Assembly (NCBI GenBank): GCA_036306585.1
Contig: JAXJZF010000006.1
Span: forward strand, 248,001 to 312,000
Origin: Aphodovivens sp036306585
Lineage (GTDB): Bacteria > Actinomycetota > Coriobacteriia > Coriobacteriales > Eggerthellaceae
Reading direction: 5' to 3'
DNA: 64,000 nucleotides
The notes below the pieces were generated by a model that saw only the letters and a list, made by a program, of their open reading frames with translations, was not told the origin of the DNA and did no database searches. Of the stretch, positions 51,050-58,724 are shown in pieces; position 1 is the stretch's first letter; each line of letters opens with the position of its first letter. Made by a program: the position numbers and the translations under genes.

Positions 51050-52849
51050 CTAAAGTTCCGCTTCGAAGAATCGACGTATCTCCTGCAGCGCCGCAAGGGA
51101 ATCGGGGCCATCGGCTTCGACGTAGACGAGGGTTCCCTTTTTAGCTCCGATGGACATTATGCTGATGATGGAGTCCACCGCCGCCTCCCGTTCTTCCGTC
51201 CGGATTCGCACGGTGCAATCGTATTGGCGGGAAAGGCTGACCAGCTTCGCTGCAGGCCGTGCATGGATGCCGGTTTCGCTGCTGATCAGATAGGAGAATG
51301 ACGCGCCAGGCGCAGAGTCGGGAAACAATGGGGCGCCATGGCGGATGGAGGCGTGCCTGCCGGGTGCTGACGTTGGGGCGAGGGCGGCGACGTCCATCGG
51401 ACCTCCTTCGGCGTCGCCCCTTTCTGCTTCCTGCGGATCCAATCGACAGAAGACCCAGGTGATAAGGCCTCCCATTGCGCAGCTTATCAGCAAGCCGCCC
51501 AGGTAGGAGAGCATGTTCGACAGGGAGCCGTTTGGCCCGGCAGTCATGAGGAAGGTCGCCAGCACGCCCGAGGGGCCCCAGGAGGTGGCGGCAACTTGCA
51601 TCAGCATGACGAATGCCCCGCCGAAGCCCGCGCCGATGCCCGCTGTGATGAACGGCCGCCCCAGGGGCAGGGTGACGCCGTACACTAAGGGCTCGCCCAC
51701 GCCCAGGACGCCTGCCGGAAGAGCGCCGGCGATCACTTTCGACAGCTCTTTGTTGCCGGTTCTCCTCGCCTTGATCCAAAGCGCTGCCGCCGCGCCCACT
51801 TGCCCCGCTCCTGCCATCGCCAATGCCGGATAGAGCGTGACGTAGCCCAACTCGGCGAGCTGAATGCTGTATAGCGCCACCAATCCATGATGCATTCCCG
51901 TGGCGACTAAGGGAAGGAACAGCGCTGCTCCGAGGAAACCCGCCGCCATTCGCACGGCGGCGTTGTCGCTCATGCAGATGAGCGACAACGCCGTGCTGAT
52001 ACCTGACGAAACGAGTCCCAGCAAAGGCATGACGATCAGGACATAGAACACGGCGCTGATTGCAATGGACAGCAGCGGCGTGGCCACGATGTCTAAACTG
52101 TCGGGCATTTTGCTGCGGATCTTATTTTCAACTTGAGCAAGGAACAGCACGCCGACGACAGCTGCCAACACACCGCCTCTGCCGGCGTACAGCAAGGACG
52201 CCAACGGGGCTTCTTCGTTGTACATGCCGAGCGTGACGGCGATCTCGTTGATATTGCCCAGGGTGGTGATCATGCCGATGATGCCGCCTAGGATCGGCGT
52301 GGCGCCGAACCGTTCGGCGGCGCGATAGCCCACCCATGCGGAAAGGAATGGGATGAACGCCGCGCCGACCAAGGAGAGCATCTGGTAGGAAAGCAACCAT
52401 ACTGCGCTGTCCTGGTAGTTCGGCACGAGCTGGGCGATGAGCCCCGCGAAGCCCTGGCACAGGCCGGCTGCGACGATGCCGGGGATCAAAGGCACGAAAA
52501 TATCCGCAAGCGTTTTGAAGACGCGTCTGAGGGATTCTTTGGGGGTTGCGCCCTTCGGGTGCGAGATGGCGTCTTCATGCGGATGGGAGACGCCTCTGCT
52601 GCGAGAAGGGGCCCCAATACCCAGACTCCTGCATTGGTCAGCGTATTTCCGGCTCTTTCCGGGTCCTACCACCACTTCGTAGCATCGGGTACGGTCGTGC
52701 ACCAACCCGAGGACGTCATCCAGGGCTGTCAGAGCATCCTCGTCGACGAGCGATTCGCTGCCCACGACGATGCGCAAGCGCGTCATGCAATTGGATACTT
52801 CCCGTATATTTCCAACGCCGCCGAGGGAGTCGATTATCTTCGAGATCAT
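51050..52849 (-). CDS. PTS EIIB-EIIC-HPr fusion, MurNAc (MurP) type
   Basis: A 599-residue fusion. EIIB (1-85) carries phospho-Cys21 in SNCMTRLRI; EIIC (about 105-455) is the membrane channel, with PLIPGIVAAGL, PDSLDIVATPLL, AMAGAGQVGAAAALW and GVLGVGEPLVYGVTLP, all close to E. coli MurP; HPr (about 510-599) carries phospho-His about 529 in TGIHARPAAKLVS. The serine-phosphorylation region is SIISIMSIGA. ATG 52849 has GGAGG five bases upstream; a frame open to 53101 is non-coding leader with hairpins. Substrate MurNAc is inferred by resemblance; related sugars are possible. Confidence 0.88.
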   Translation of the reverse strand: MISKIIDSLGGVGNIREVSNCMTRLRIVVGSESLVDEDALTALDDVLGLVHDRTRCYEVVVGPGKSRKYADQCRSLGIGAPSRSRGVSHPHEDAISHPKGATPKESLRRVFKTLADIFVPLIPGIVAAGLCQGFAGLIAQLVPNYQDSAVWLLSYQMLSLVGAAFIPFLSAWVGYRAAERFGATPILGGIIGMITTLGNINEIAVTLGMYNEEAPLASLLYAGRGGVLAAVVGVLFLAQVENKIRSKMPDSLDIVATPLLSIAISAVFYVLIVMPLLGLVSSGISTALSLICMSDNAAVRMAAGFLGAALFLPLVATGMHHGLVALYSIQLAELGYVTLYPALAMAGAGQVGAAAALWIKARRTGNKELSKVIAGALPAGVLGVGEPLVYGVTLPLGRPFITAGIGAGFGGAFVMLMQVAATSWGPSGVLATFLMTAGPNGSLSNMLSYLGGLLISCAMGGLITWVFCRLDPQEAERGDAEGGPMDVAALAPTSAPGRHASIRHGAPLFPDSAPGASFSYLISSETGIHARPAAKLVSLSRQYDCTVRIRTEEREAAVDSIISIMSIGAKKGTLVYVEADGPDSLAALQEIRRFFEAEL

Positions 52850-52942
52850 GTCGTCCTCCAAAGCTACGCATCTAAGCGAGATACCGTTAATGCCAAGATG
52901 AATAAAGGGCGAGTGCGCTCTGGAATCGTTTATCGTCGTTGC

Positions 52943-53005
52943 CGATACCATCGAGCGTGGCTCGATGGTATCGAATATCGTCGAACGGGCATCACCCGTT
53001 CGACG
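52943..53005. promoter_or_regulatory. Two adjacent perfect hairpins upstream of the PTS operon
   Basis: Stem 1 is 13 perfect pairs (52943-52955 with 52961-52973, CGATACCATCGAG and its complement, 5-base loop). Stem 2 is 11 perfect pairs (52979-52989 with 52995-53005, CGTCGAACGGG, 5-base loop). They lie in the 386-base gap between the EIIBC-HPr gene and a divergent LysR gene and may act in the PTS mRNA leader or as protein-binding palindromes. Neither is followed by a T-run, so simple terminators are unlikely. The rest of the gap (52850-52942, 53006-53235) shows only AT-rich promoter-like DNA near 53120-53155. Confidence 0.6.
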
Positions 53006-53235
53006 GGTAAAAAGGAGGGTCGGCCGATTACCTTCGAGCAGTACCTGTATCGTCTTTCCGAAATCTTCTAAGGTTGGGCACCGAAAGCAGCCTATGTGCA
53101 TATGCGGTGGCGGTTCCCTTCAATAAACCTTATATTCATTAAGCCGTCACACAGTTTACGGCGATGCATGCTAAGCTTGCGTGCTTGAAAGCGGCGTGCT
53201 TGCCGTGTGGGTTTTCGTCAGGCGCGGGGTGGATA

Positions 53236-54195
53236 ATGAGAACGGAGCTATTGGAAGAATTCATCGTTTGGGCGGATGACAAGACTATCGAGTCGGCAGC
53301 GAAAAAATGCAACATCTCCCAGTCTACGTTGAGCAAGCATTTGGCGGCGCTTGAGGCGGAGATGGGGGTGTCCCTCGTTGACCGAAGCGACAAGAGCCGC
53401 TTGACCCCCGCGGGCGTTCATTTCTACAACAGTGCCGTTGACCTCGTCGATCGCCTGCATCGGACGGTGAACGAGTGTAGGTCCATAGACGTGCGCAAGG
53501 AGCATCGGATCACCGTATGGGACCCGTTTGTTTTTTCGGGTGCCATGAACGAGCTGGAGCGGCTGATGCGCCTTTTCAATCAGCGCTATCAAGAGCCGTT
53601 TCGCTTCGTTCTCTGGAATGAGGAGTGCAAAACCCCCGGTCAGGCTTTCCGGGAAGGGGCGGTCGATGTTTCCCTCCGCTATGATCCCGTAGAGGATGGG
53701 GAGAACGAGAGAAAGGCGACCTCGGAGGGCTTCACGGAATACCCGCTTTTGGAGGAGCCGATTGTGATGTGGTGCAGCAAGGCCCATCCTCTCGCTCGGA
53801 AGGAGACTTTGCTCCCGGACGATCTGCGCGGAGTGCCCATCATGTGCAGCATGGAGCTGGCCCATCCCCTCAGGGCATGCATCGAAGCGCTCTGCAATAA
53901 GCATGGCTTTCGTCCCCGTTTCTATCGTTTCAATCCCCGTTCTCAGGCGGGGTTCTTCTTCGACCTGCCTTCCGAATGCGTGCATCTGTTCACTGCCGCA
54001 TTGAGCCGAGACGAGAGGATCCGGTCTCGCAGCGATATGACGATCGTCCGTTTTGCGGACCCGTCTTTCGCCGTTCGGGCATCTGCCATCGTGCGGAATG
54101 ATGAAGAAAATGAGGCGCTCGTTTCCTTCAAGGCGTTCCTAGCGGAAGAATGCGGAAAAAAGGAAAAGGCTGAAACGGGAACTTCCGTAATTTGA
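53236..54195 (+). CDS. LysR-family regulator, divergent from PTS operon
   Basis: A 319-residue LysR-type protein. The helix-turn-helix (KTIESAAKKCNISQSTLSKHLAALEAEMG) spans about residues 15-45; the remainder is a periplasmic-binding-like effector domain. ATG 53236 starts at the expected family N-terminus; 24 extra in-frame codons upstream are not needed. It is a probable regulator of the divergent PTS genes, or of the OFA-type carrier 296 bases downstream; position fits both. Confidence 0.85.
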   Translation: MRTELLEEFIVWADDKTIESAAKKCNISQSTLSKHLAALEAEMGVSLVDRSDKSRLTPAGVHFYNSAVDLVDRLHRTVNECRSIDVRKEHRITVWDPFVFSGAMNELERLMRLFNQRYQEPFRFVLWNEECKTPGQAFREGAVDVSLRYDPVEDGENERKATSEGFTEYPLLEEPIVMWCSKAHPLARKETLLPDDLRGVPIMCSMELAHPLRACIEALCNKHGFRPRFYRFNPRSQAGFFFDLPSECVHLFTAALSRDERIRSRSDMTIVRFADPSFAVRASAIVRNDEENEALVSFKAFLAEECGKKEKAETGTSVI

Positions 54196-54491
54196 TGTTC
54201 GGGGCTGCCGTGCCTCGAGCCCCCTTTCTATCTGCGGTCTTTCCAAAATGGAAACGCTTACGTTCCGAAACGTCATATATCGCTTTCTAAAACTGAAAAT
54301 CATGGCAGTGACTTTAAGGTGAAATATCTTAGCCTTATTCCGTTTCATCCCTTAGCTCATGACGCTTTGTCCCTCCATACTGTGCCCATGCTTTATCGGT
54401 AATCGCCGTGCCCGGGCTGTAACTGTGGCAGACGGGACCGGCAAGGGAAGGGGCGTTGCCCCTTTCTGGGAGAAGCGAAAGGGAGAGGGTC
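54196..54491. other. Intergenic region before OFA-type carrier
   Basis: About 300 bases with no supported gene. The middle (54240-54350) is clearly AT-richer than its surroundings and probably holds the promoter and regulator sites of the carrier gene. Confidence 0.4.
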
Positions 54492-55766
54492 ATGCAAATG
54501 GGGAATCGGCGCTGGATCCGCATGGCGGCAGGCGCACTGATCATGATCTGCATCGGGATCATCTACATGTGGAGCGTGTTCGGCGGGTTCGTTATCGAGG
54601 AGTACGGCTGGTCTGCATCCGATTCGGGGCTTACCGCTTCGTTCATGATCGCGTTTTTCTCGGTAGGAAGCCTGGTGGGAGGCAAGATCCAAGATAAAAT
54701 CGGTCCGCGCTGGGTGTGCTTGATGGGTATCATCGGCTTTTTCGTGGGCGTGTTCTCGAGTTCGTTCACCGTGGCGATGGGGCCGGTGGCCCTGTACCTC
54801 ACGTTCGGGGTGCTGGGCGGTTTCGGCGGCGGTTTCGCATACAACGCCGTCATGGCCTGCATCCAGAAGTGGTTTCCCGATAAGATCAACCTTGCCACAG
54901 GCGTGGTGGTGACTTGCTTCGGCTTGGCGACCGTCGTGTTCAGCCCCGTTGCCTCTGCCGTGGGCAGCGCCGTGGGCGTGTCGGCTGCTTTGCAGATCAT
55001 GGGCGTTGTGTTTTTGGTCGCCTGCCTTATCGGCTGGACCCAGATGAAAGCTCCTGAAGAAGGCTGGCTGCCCGAAGGGTTCGAACTTGCGGGCGAATCC
55101 GCGGCGGAATCCAGGCAATACACCCTCTCCGAAGCGCTGCGCACCCCGCAGATGTGGATCATGTTCTTCGGGGTTATGCTGGTGATGTGGACGTTCTTCG
55201 GCATCAACCCGATTCTGAAGCAGATCGCCTCCGAGCGCGTCGGGGATGCCTCGCTTGCCACTGCGGCAGTGATGGTGGCAAGTCTTGGCATGGCGTGCGG
55301 CCGCCTGTTCTTCCCCTTCGTGGTGAACAAGATCGGGCGTCGCTGGACGGCTTTCACTCTTGCGGTTATGGTCTTCGTTTCCGGCATCGCCCTCGCGTTC
55401 GCAAGCGGCCCCGTGTTCCTCGTCTTGGTGTTCGTGGCGGGCGTTTCCGCCGGGGCGCCCGGTGTCGTGTGGCCGACGTGGACTGCCGAGAATTTCGGCC
55501 TCAAGAACAACGGCGCGAACTTCGGGTTCATCCTTCTCGCCGTGGGTTTGTCGTCCCTGCTGTCCATGCGCGTGGGCTCTGCTTTCTCGGCAGAGTTCCT
55601 CGGCGGGGACGTATCGGGGTACTTCCTGATCGGAGCCGTCATGGCGGCGATCGCCGCACTGCTCATCCTGCTGTTCAAGCCGGTTGATCACGCGAAGGCG
55701 GGCGTGGAAAAGCCTGCTGGTAAAAAATGGCTTGCCTTCCGTTCTCTTCGAGGCGAGCGCTCTTAA
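54492..55766 (+). CDS. MFS transporter, oxalate:formate antiporter (OFA) type
   Basis: A 424-residue 12-helix carrier of the OFA/monocarboxylate branch. WIRMAAGALIMICIGIIYMWSVF, GLTASFMIAFFSVGSLVGGKIQDKIGPR and GGFGGGFAYNAVMACIQKWFPDK are typical; the family's central ALRTPQMWIMFFGVML segment is present. Substrates in the group include oxalate, formate, lactate and other small acids. ATG 54492 or ATG 54498 could be used, with GGGAGAGGG upstream. An intrinsic terminator lies about 100 bases downstream. Near the PTS and hydroxyacid dehydrogenase genes it could move lactate; that is speculation. Confidence 0.85.
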   Translation: MQMGNRRWIRMAAGALIMICIGIIYMWSVFGGFVIEEYGWSASDSGLTASFMIAFFSVGSLVGGKIQDKIGPRWVCLMGIIGFFVGVFSSSFTVAMGPVALYLTFGVLGGFGGGFAYNAVMACIQKWFPDKINLATGVVVTCFGLATVVFSPVASAVGSAVGVSAALQIMGVVFLVACLIGWTQMKAPEEGWLPEGFELAGESAAESRQYTLSEALRTPQMWIMFFGVMLVMWTFFGINPILKQIASERVGDASLATAAVMVASLGMACGRLFFPFVVNKIGRRWTAFTLAVMVFVSGIALAFASGPVFLVLVFVAGVSAGAPGVVWPTWTAENFGLKNNGANFGFILLAVGLSSLLSMRVGSAFSAEFLGGDVSGYFLIGAVMAAIAALLILLFKPVDHAKAGVEKPAGKKWLAFRSLRGERS

Positions 55767-55780
55767 CAAGATAATTCGTA

Positions 55781-55905
55781 AGCCGATCCCTCCTTTATCG
55801 GAGTCCCTTAGCTCCGTTGTATCGGCTGTGTGAAGGCGCCAGGTTTCGAACCTGCAGCTGCCTAATGAGGCCGCCATGCATCCCTCTGCATGGCGGCTTT
55901 TTTTC
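55781..55905 (+). ncRNA. Structured 3' region ending in terminator, possible small RNA
   Basis: Four consecutive hairpins follow the OFA carrier stop: AGCCGAT (55781-55787) with ATCGGCT (55821-55827) enclosing CGGAG/CTCCG; CAGGTT-TCG-AACCTG (55840-55854); GCCT/AGGC (55860-55871); and an 11-pair terminator GCCGCCATGCA/TGCATGGCGGC (55870-55897) with seven T. Only the last is needed to stop transcription. The second hairpin resembles a tRNA T-arm but no tRNA can be built. Could be a 3'-UTR-derived small RNA; the terminator itself is secure. Confidence 0.45.
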
Positions 55906-55947
55906 GTGAGGGGGCACGGCGGCGTGCAAGGGCAAGCCCCTTCTCGT

Positions 55948-57825
55948 CTATTGGGCCGTGCAGATCAATAGACGAAGGAGATCGGATCGGCTTATCGAAC
56001 CGATAAGCTCTCCGGATTTGGTGATGGGGATCTTCTTGATGCTTGCATCAGACAACGCCCTGCATACGACGTCTAGACCCATTGTCGACTCCACGCTGAT
56101 GACGTTCTTGGTTGCTACATCAAGGACTCGCACCCCTTTCAATTTTTCGAGACTTTCATGCAAGGTGCTTCGGCGCATCCAGAGAGCGTAATAGTACGCC
56201 ATGCCCAGAGAATCGCTCGATTCGTCTGAGAGGGCGCGCATGATGTCGCCGTCCGAAACGAAACCCGCGATGCTTCCGTCAGCCTTCACGATGGGCAAAC
56301 CGCTCGTCTTATGCTCGACCATGGCGAGCAGGGCGTCGTATGCGCTGGAGGCCTCTCCGATTTTGTAGACGTCTTTGGCCATGACGTCGTCGAGCGACAG
56401 CTGCATGCCGAGGGCCGCGGGGCGCCCGCCTTTGGCCTCTTTGCGGGATAGGATGCTCGTCGCCAAGGCGAAGCAGAATCCCACAACGGCGAAGGCTGCT
56501 GCGGCGAGGCAAGCGGTGGAGAACCCCGTTGCGTTGGCGACAGCTGCGTCTACGCCGCCGTTCAAAGCGTTCGTTTCGGATGCGGACATGATTCCCACGT
56601 AAAACGACGAGCCGATGCATCCTGCGATTTGAATAACGGTATAGCAGGCGGTCACCCCATGGGCGTGCAGTTCCGGGGCGAGACGACCTAGCGCGAAGCT
56701 TTGGGCGGGGCCCACCGAGAACGAGCAGCCGATCAGGATCGGCGTGTAAAAGGCGATGATGAGCAGGGTGTTCGAAGAAACGCCAAGGCGGGAGAGCGAA
56801 AACATGAAGATCGCCATAACCGCCAATGCCGCAGGCAGGGTGTAGGCCAGCCCGAAGCGGTCGAATAAGCGGCCTGCTATGGGCGCGAAGATGCAGCAGA
56901 GCATGCAGGGGGCAAGAAGGGTCAGGGCGGCATCCATGGCGGTGTAGCCTAGGGCGCCCTGCATGAACAGCGGCAAGATGATGTTCATGGCAAACACCGC
57001 CATGAAAGCGACGAACACTACAGCGAGGCTCACATTGAAGCTGGCGATGCCGAAGGGGCGTAAGTCGAGCAAGGGCGTATCAAGGCCTCGTTGGCGCAAG
57101 ACGAAGATCGCCATGCATGCGATGCCAACGACGGAGGAGGCGCCGGCGATAAACGGGTTTCCGGAAAATGCCGTGGAGACGCCGTACATGATGCCCATCA
57201 GCCCGACAGCCACGAGGGCGACCGAAGGAGCATCCAGGTTCGGATGGCTTAACGGGGCGAAATCCCCCATGAACGCTATCGTGAGGCAAAGCGCGATGAC
57301 CACCAAAACGGCGAATACCAGAAACAGGAAATGCCAGGAGGCAATGGAAAGAAGCCCGCCTCCGGCGATGGGACCGAATGCCGGGCCCAGCAGGGTGACG
57401 GCGCTTACGACGCCCATATAGCTGCCGAGCTTTCCCTGCGGGGCAACGAGCAGGGTCAAATCCATGCCGATAGGAACGATCATGCCGGTGCCCATTGCCT
57501 GCACGATTCGCGCGACGATGAGCAAAGGGAAGGTCGTCGCCGCGGCACCCAGCACGGTGCCGGCGAGCAAAAGGCATGCTGCGATGATGCTGAGCCTTCT
57601 GGTGGGAACGCTGCGATACAAAAAGCTTGTGACCGGCACGGTGACTGCTGCTACGAGCATGTAGGCTGTTGATACCCATTGGACCGTGGCGGAGGATATG
57701 GAGAAGTCCTGCATGATGGGAGTGAGGGCGACATTGAGGAATGTTTCGTTGAAAGTTGCCAGGAATGCGGAGACCGCGATCACCAGTAACACGGTAGCAG
57801 GGCGCTGAACAGGTGTTTCACCCAT
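55948..57825 (-). CDS. MFS transporter (DHA2) fused to a CBS-domain pair
   Basis: A 625-residue fusion. Residues 1-480 are a 14-helix multidrug-type carrier (FNETFLNVALTPIMQDF in helix 1, ARIVQAMGTGMIVPIGMDL in helix 4, SVVSAVTLLGPAFGPIAGG-like antiporter motif C). Residues about 495-625 form two CBS modules (VMAKDVYKIGEASSAYDALLAM, GLPIVKADGSIAGFVSDGDIMRAL; ISVESTMGLDVVCRALSDASIKKIPI, GELIGSISRSDLL). CBS pairs bind AMP, ATP or related nucleotides, so transport may be energy-gated. ATG 57825 has GGAGG upstream; the frame open to 57903 has no ribosome site. Confidence 0.88.
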   Translation of the reverse strand: MGETPVQRPATVLLVIAVSAFLATFNETFLNVALTPIMQDFSISSATVQWVSTAYMLVAAVTVPVTSFLYRSVPTRRLSIIAACLLLAGTVLGAAATTFPLLIVARIVQAMGTGMIVPIGMDLTLLVAPQGKLGSYMGVVSAVTLLGPAFGPIAGGGLLSIASWHFLFLVFAVLVVIALCLTIAFMGDFAPLSHPNLDAPSVALVAVGLMGIMYGVSTAFSGNPFIAGASSVVGIACMAIFVLRQRGLDTPLLDLRPFGIASFNVSLAVVFVAFMAVFAMNIILPLFMQGALGYTAMDAALTLLAPCMLCCIFAPIAGRLFDRFGLAYTLPAALAVMAIFMFSLSRLGVSSNTLLIIAFYTPILIGCSFSVGPAQSFALGRLAPELHAHGVTACYTVIQIAGCIGSSFYVGIMSASETNALNGGVDAAVANATGFSTACLAAAAFAVVGFCFALATSILSRKEAKGGRPAALGMQLSLDDVMAKDVYKIGEASSAYDALLAMVEHKTSGLPIVKADGSIAGFVSDGDIMRALSDESSDSLGMAYYYALWMRRSTLHESLEKLKGVRVLDVATKNVISVESTMGLDVVCRALSDASIKKIPITKSGELIGSISRSDLLRLLICTAQ

Positions 57826-58235
57826 ATAAGGTACCTCCATCTCTCGAGCGACAGCACGCGACGCTGAAAAACAGCGTAGGCGAGGAGGCGCAAAAGGGCG
57901 CACCCAAGCAGACGAATAGCACCTATTCGTTTTGTCCTATCTTTTATTTGCTTGATACATTGAAATGGTTGCTAGAACCAGCGAGTTATCTTAGAAGCGG
58001 TGTCGGCTTGGTTCAAGATGGTTTGAGGGAATCTGTCGGTAATCGGTCGCACATGGCGATACGGACGCTTGGTTGCGGGCGAGGGCGCTTCTTGGCTGCA
58101 TCGGATAGGAGGTTGGCGAGATTCGCCGATATCGCGACAGCGGTTTGTCGGGGAGGTGTATAGTGGCCCAAGCCCGTTACCCGAACGGCGAGATGCGAGC
58201 ATGAGAACGTCGGAGCAGACGTAAGGAGAGAAACG
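57826..58235. other. Intergenic region between MFS-CBS and yhcH genes
   Basis: A 410-base divergent gap with an AT-rich centre (57920-57975) that probably holds the MFS-CBS promoter, and TATAGT (58159-58164) as a candidate -10 for the yhcH-like gene. Short frames across it are not credible. Confidence 0.4.
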
Positions 58236-58676
58236 ATGCTGTACTCTACGGATCTGAGTCAGATGCACCTGATCAGCAAGAAAGCCGCCGATTTTCTGGA
58301 GACCCATGATGTGGCGAACCTACCCGCCGGAACCTACGATCTTGGCGGCGACGACCATGTCAACGTGATCGCCACCGAGACGAAGAACCGCGATGAGGCG
58401 CGCTACGAAACCCACGACGTCTTCATGGACATTCAGGTGGTGGCGGTTGGTCGCGAGGCGGTGGAGGTTCTGCCAAAGGATGAGCTTCACCCGGAAACTC
58501 CCTATGACGCGGCATCCGATATCGAGTTCTACTCGAATGAGGCAAAGGGCCGCCGGTATGTTTTGGAGCCGGGATGCTTCGTGGCTCTCATGCCGGAAGA
58601 TGGGCATATGCCCGACTTGGCGATCGACGGCAAAGAGAAGATCGTGAAGGCGGTGTTCAAAATCAAAGTGGGCTAA
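58236..58676 (+). CDS. YhcH/YjgK/YiaL family protein
   Basis: A 146-residue single-domain cupin-like protein of the YhcH/YjgK/YiaL (beta-galactosidase beta-subunit, EbgC) family. YETHDVFMDIQVVAVGREAVEVLP and CFVALMPEDGHMPDLAI hold the conserved metal-site His and Glu residues; the C-terminal Lys of KIVKAVFKIKV is also typical. Members are thought to act on sialic acid or other sugar anomers or lactones. AAGGAGAG precedes ATG 58236. No sugar pathway genes adjoin, so its substrate is open. Confidence 0.85.
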   Translation: MLYSTDLSQMHLISKKAADFLETHDVANLPAGTYDLGGDDHVNVIATETKNRDEARYETHDVFMDIQVVAVGREAVEVLPKDELHPETPYDAASDIEFYSNEAKGRRYVLEPGCFVALMPEDGHMPDLAIDGKEKIVKAVFKIKVG

Positions 58677-58724
58677 GCCCCTTGGCCCTGCTGGGGCGCT
58701 TCGGCTCCGGCGGGGCTTGCTTTT

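Noticed and set aside
52850..53101. 84-codon N-terminal extension of the EIIBC-HPr protein
   Set aside because: It runs through both perfect hairpins and has no domain; GGAGG five bases before ATG 52849 and the EIIB family N-terminus fix the start.
55801..55870. Possible tRNA gene because of GGTTTCGAACC and a TTAGCTCCGTTG stretch resembling D- and T-arms
   Set aside because: No cloverleaf can be closed on either strand: the D-arm does not pair, no anticodon stem of five pairs exists, and there is no matching acceptor stem or CCA context.
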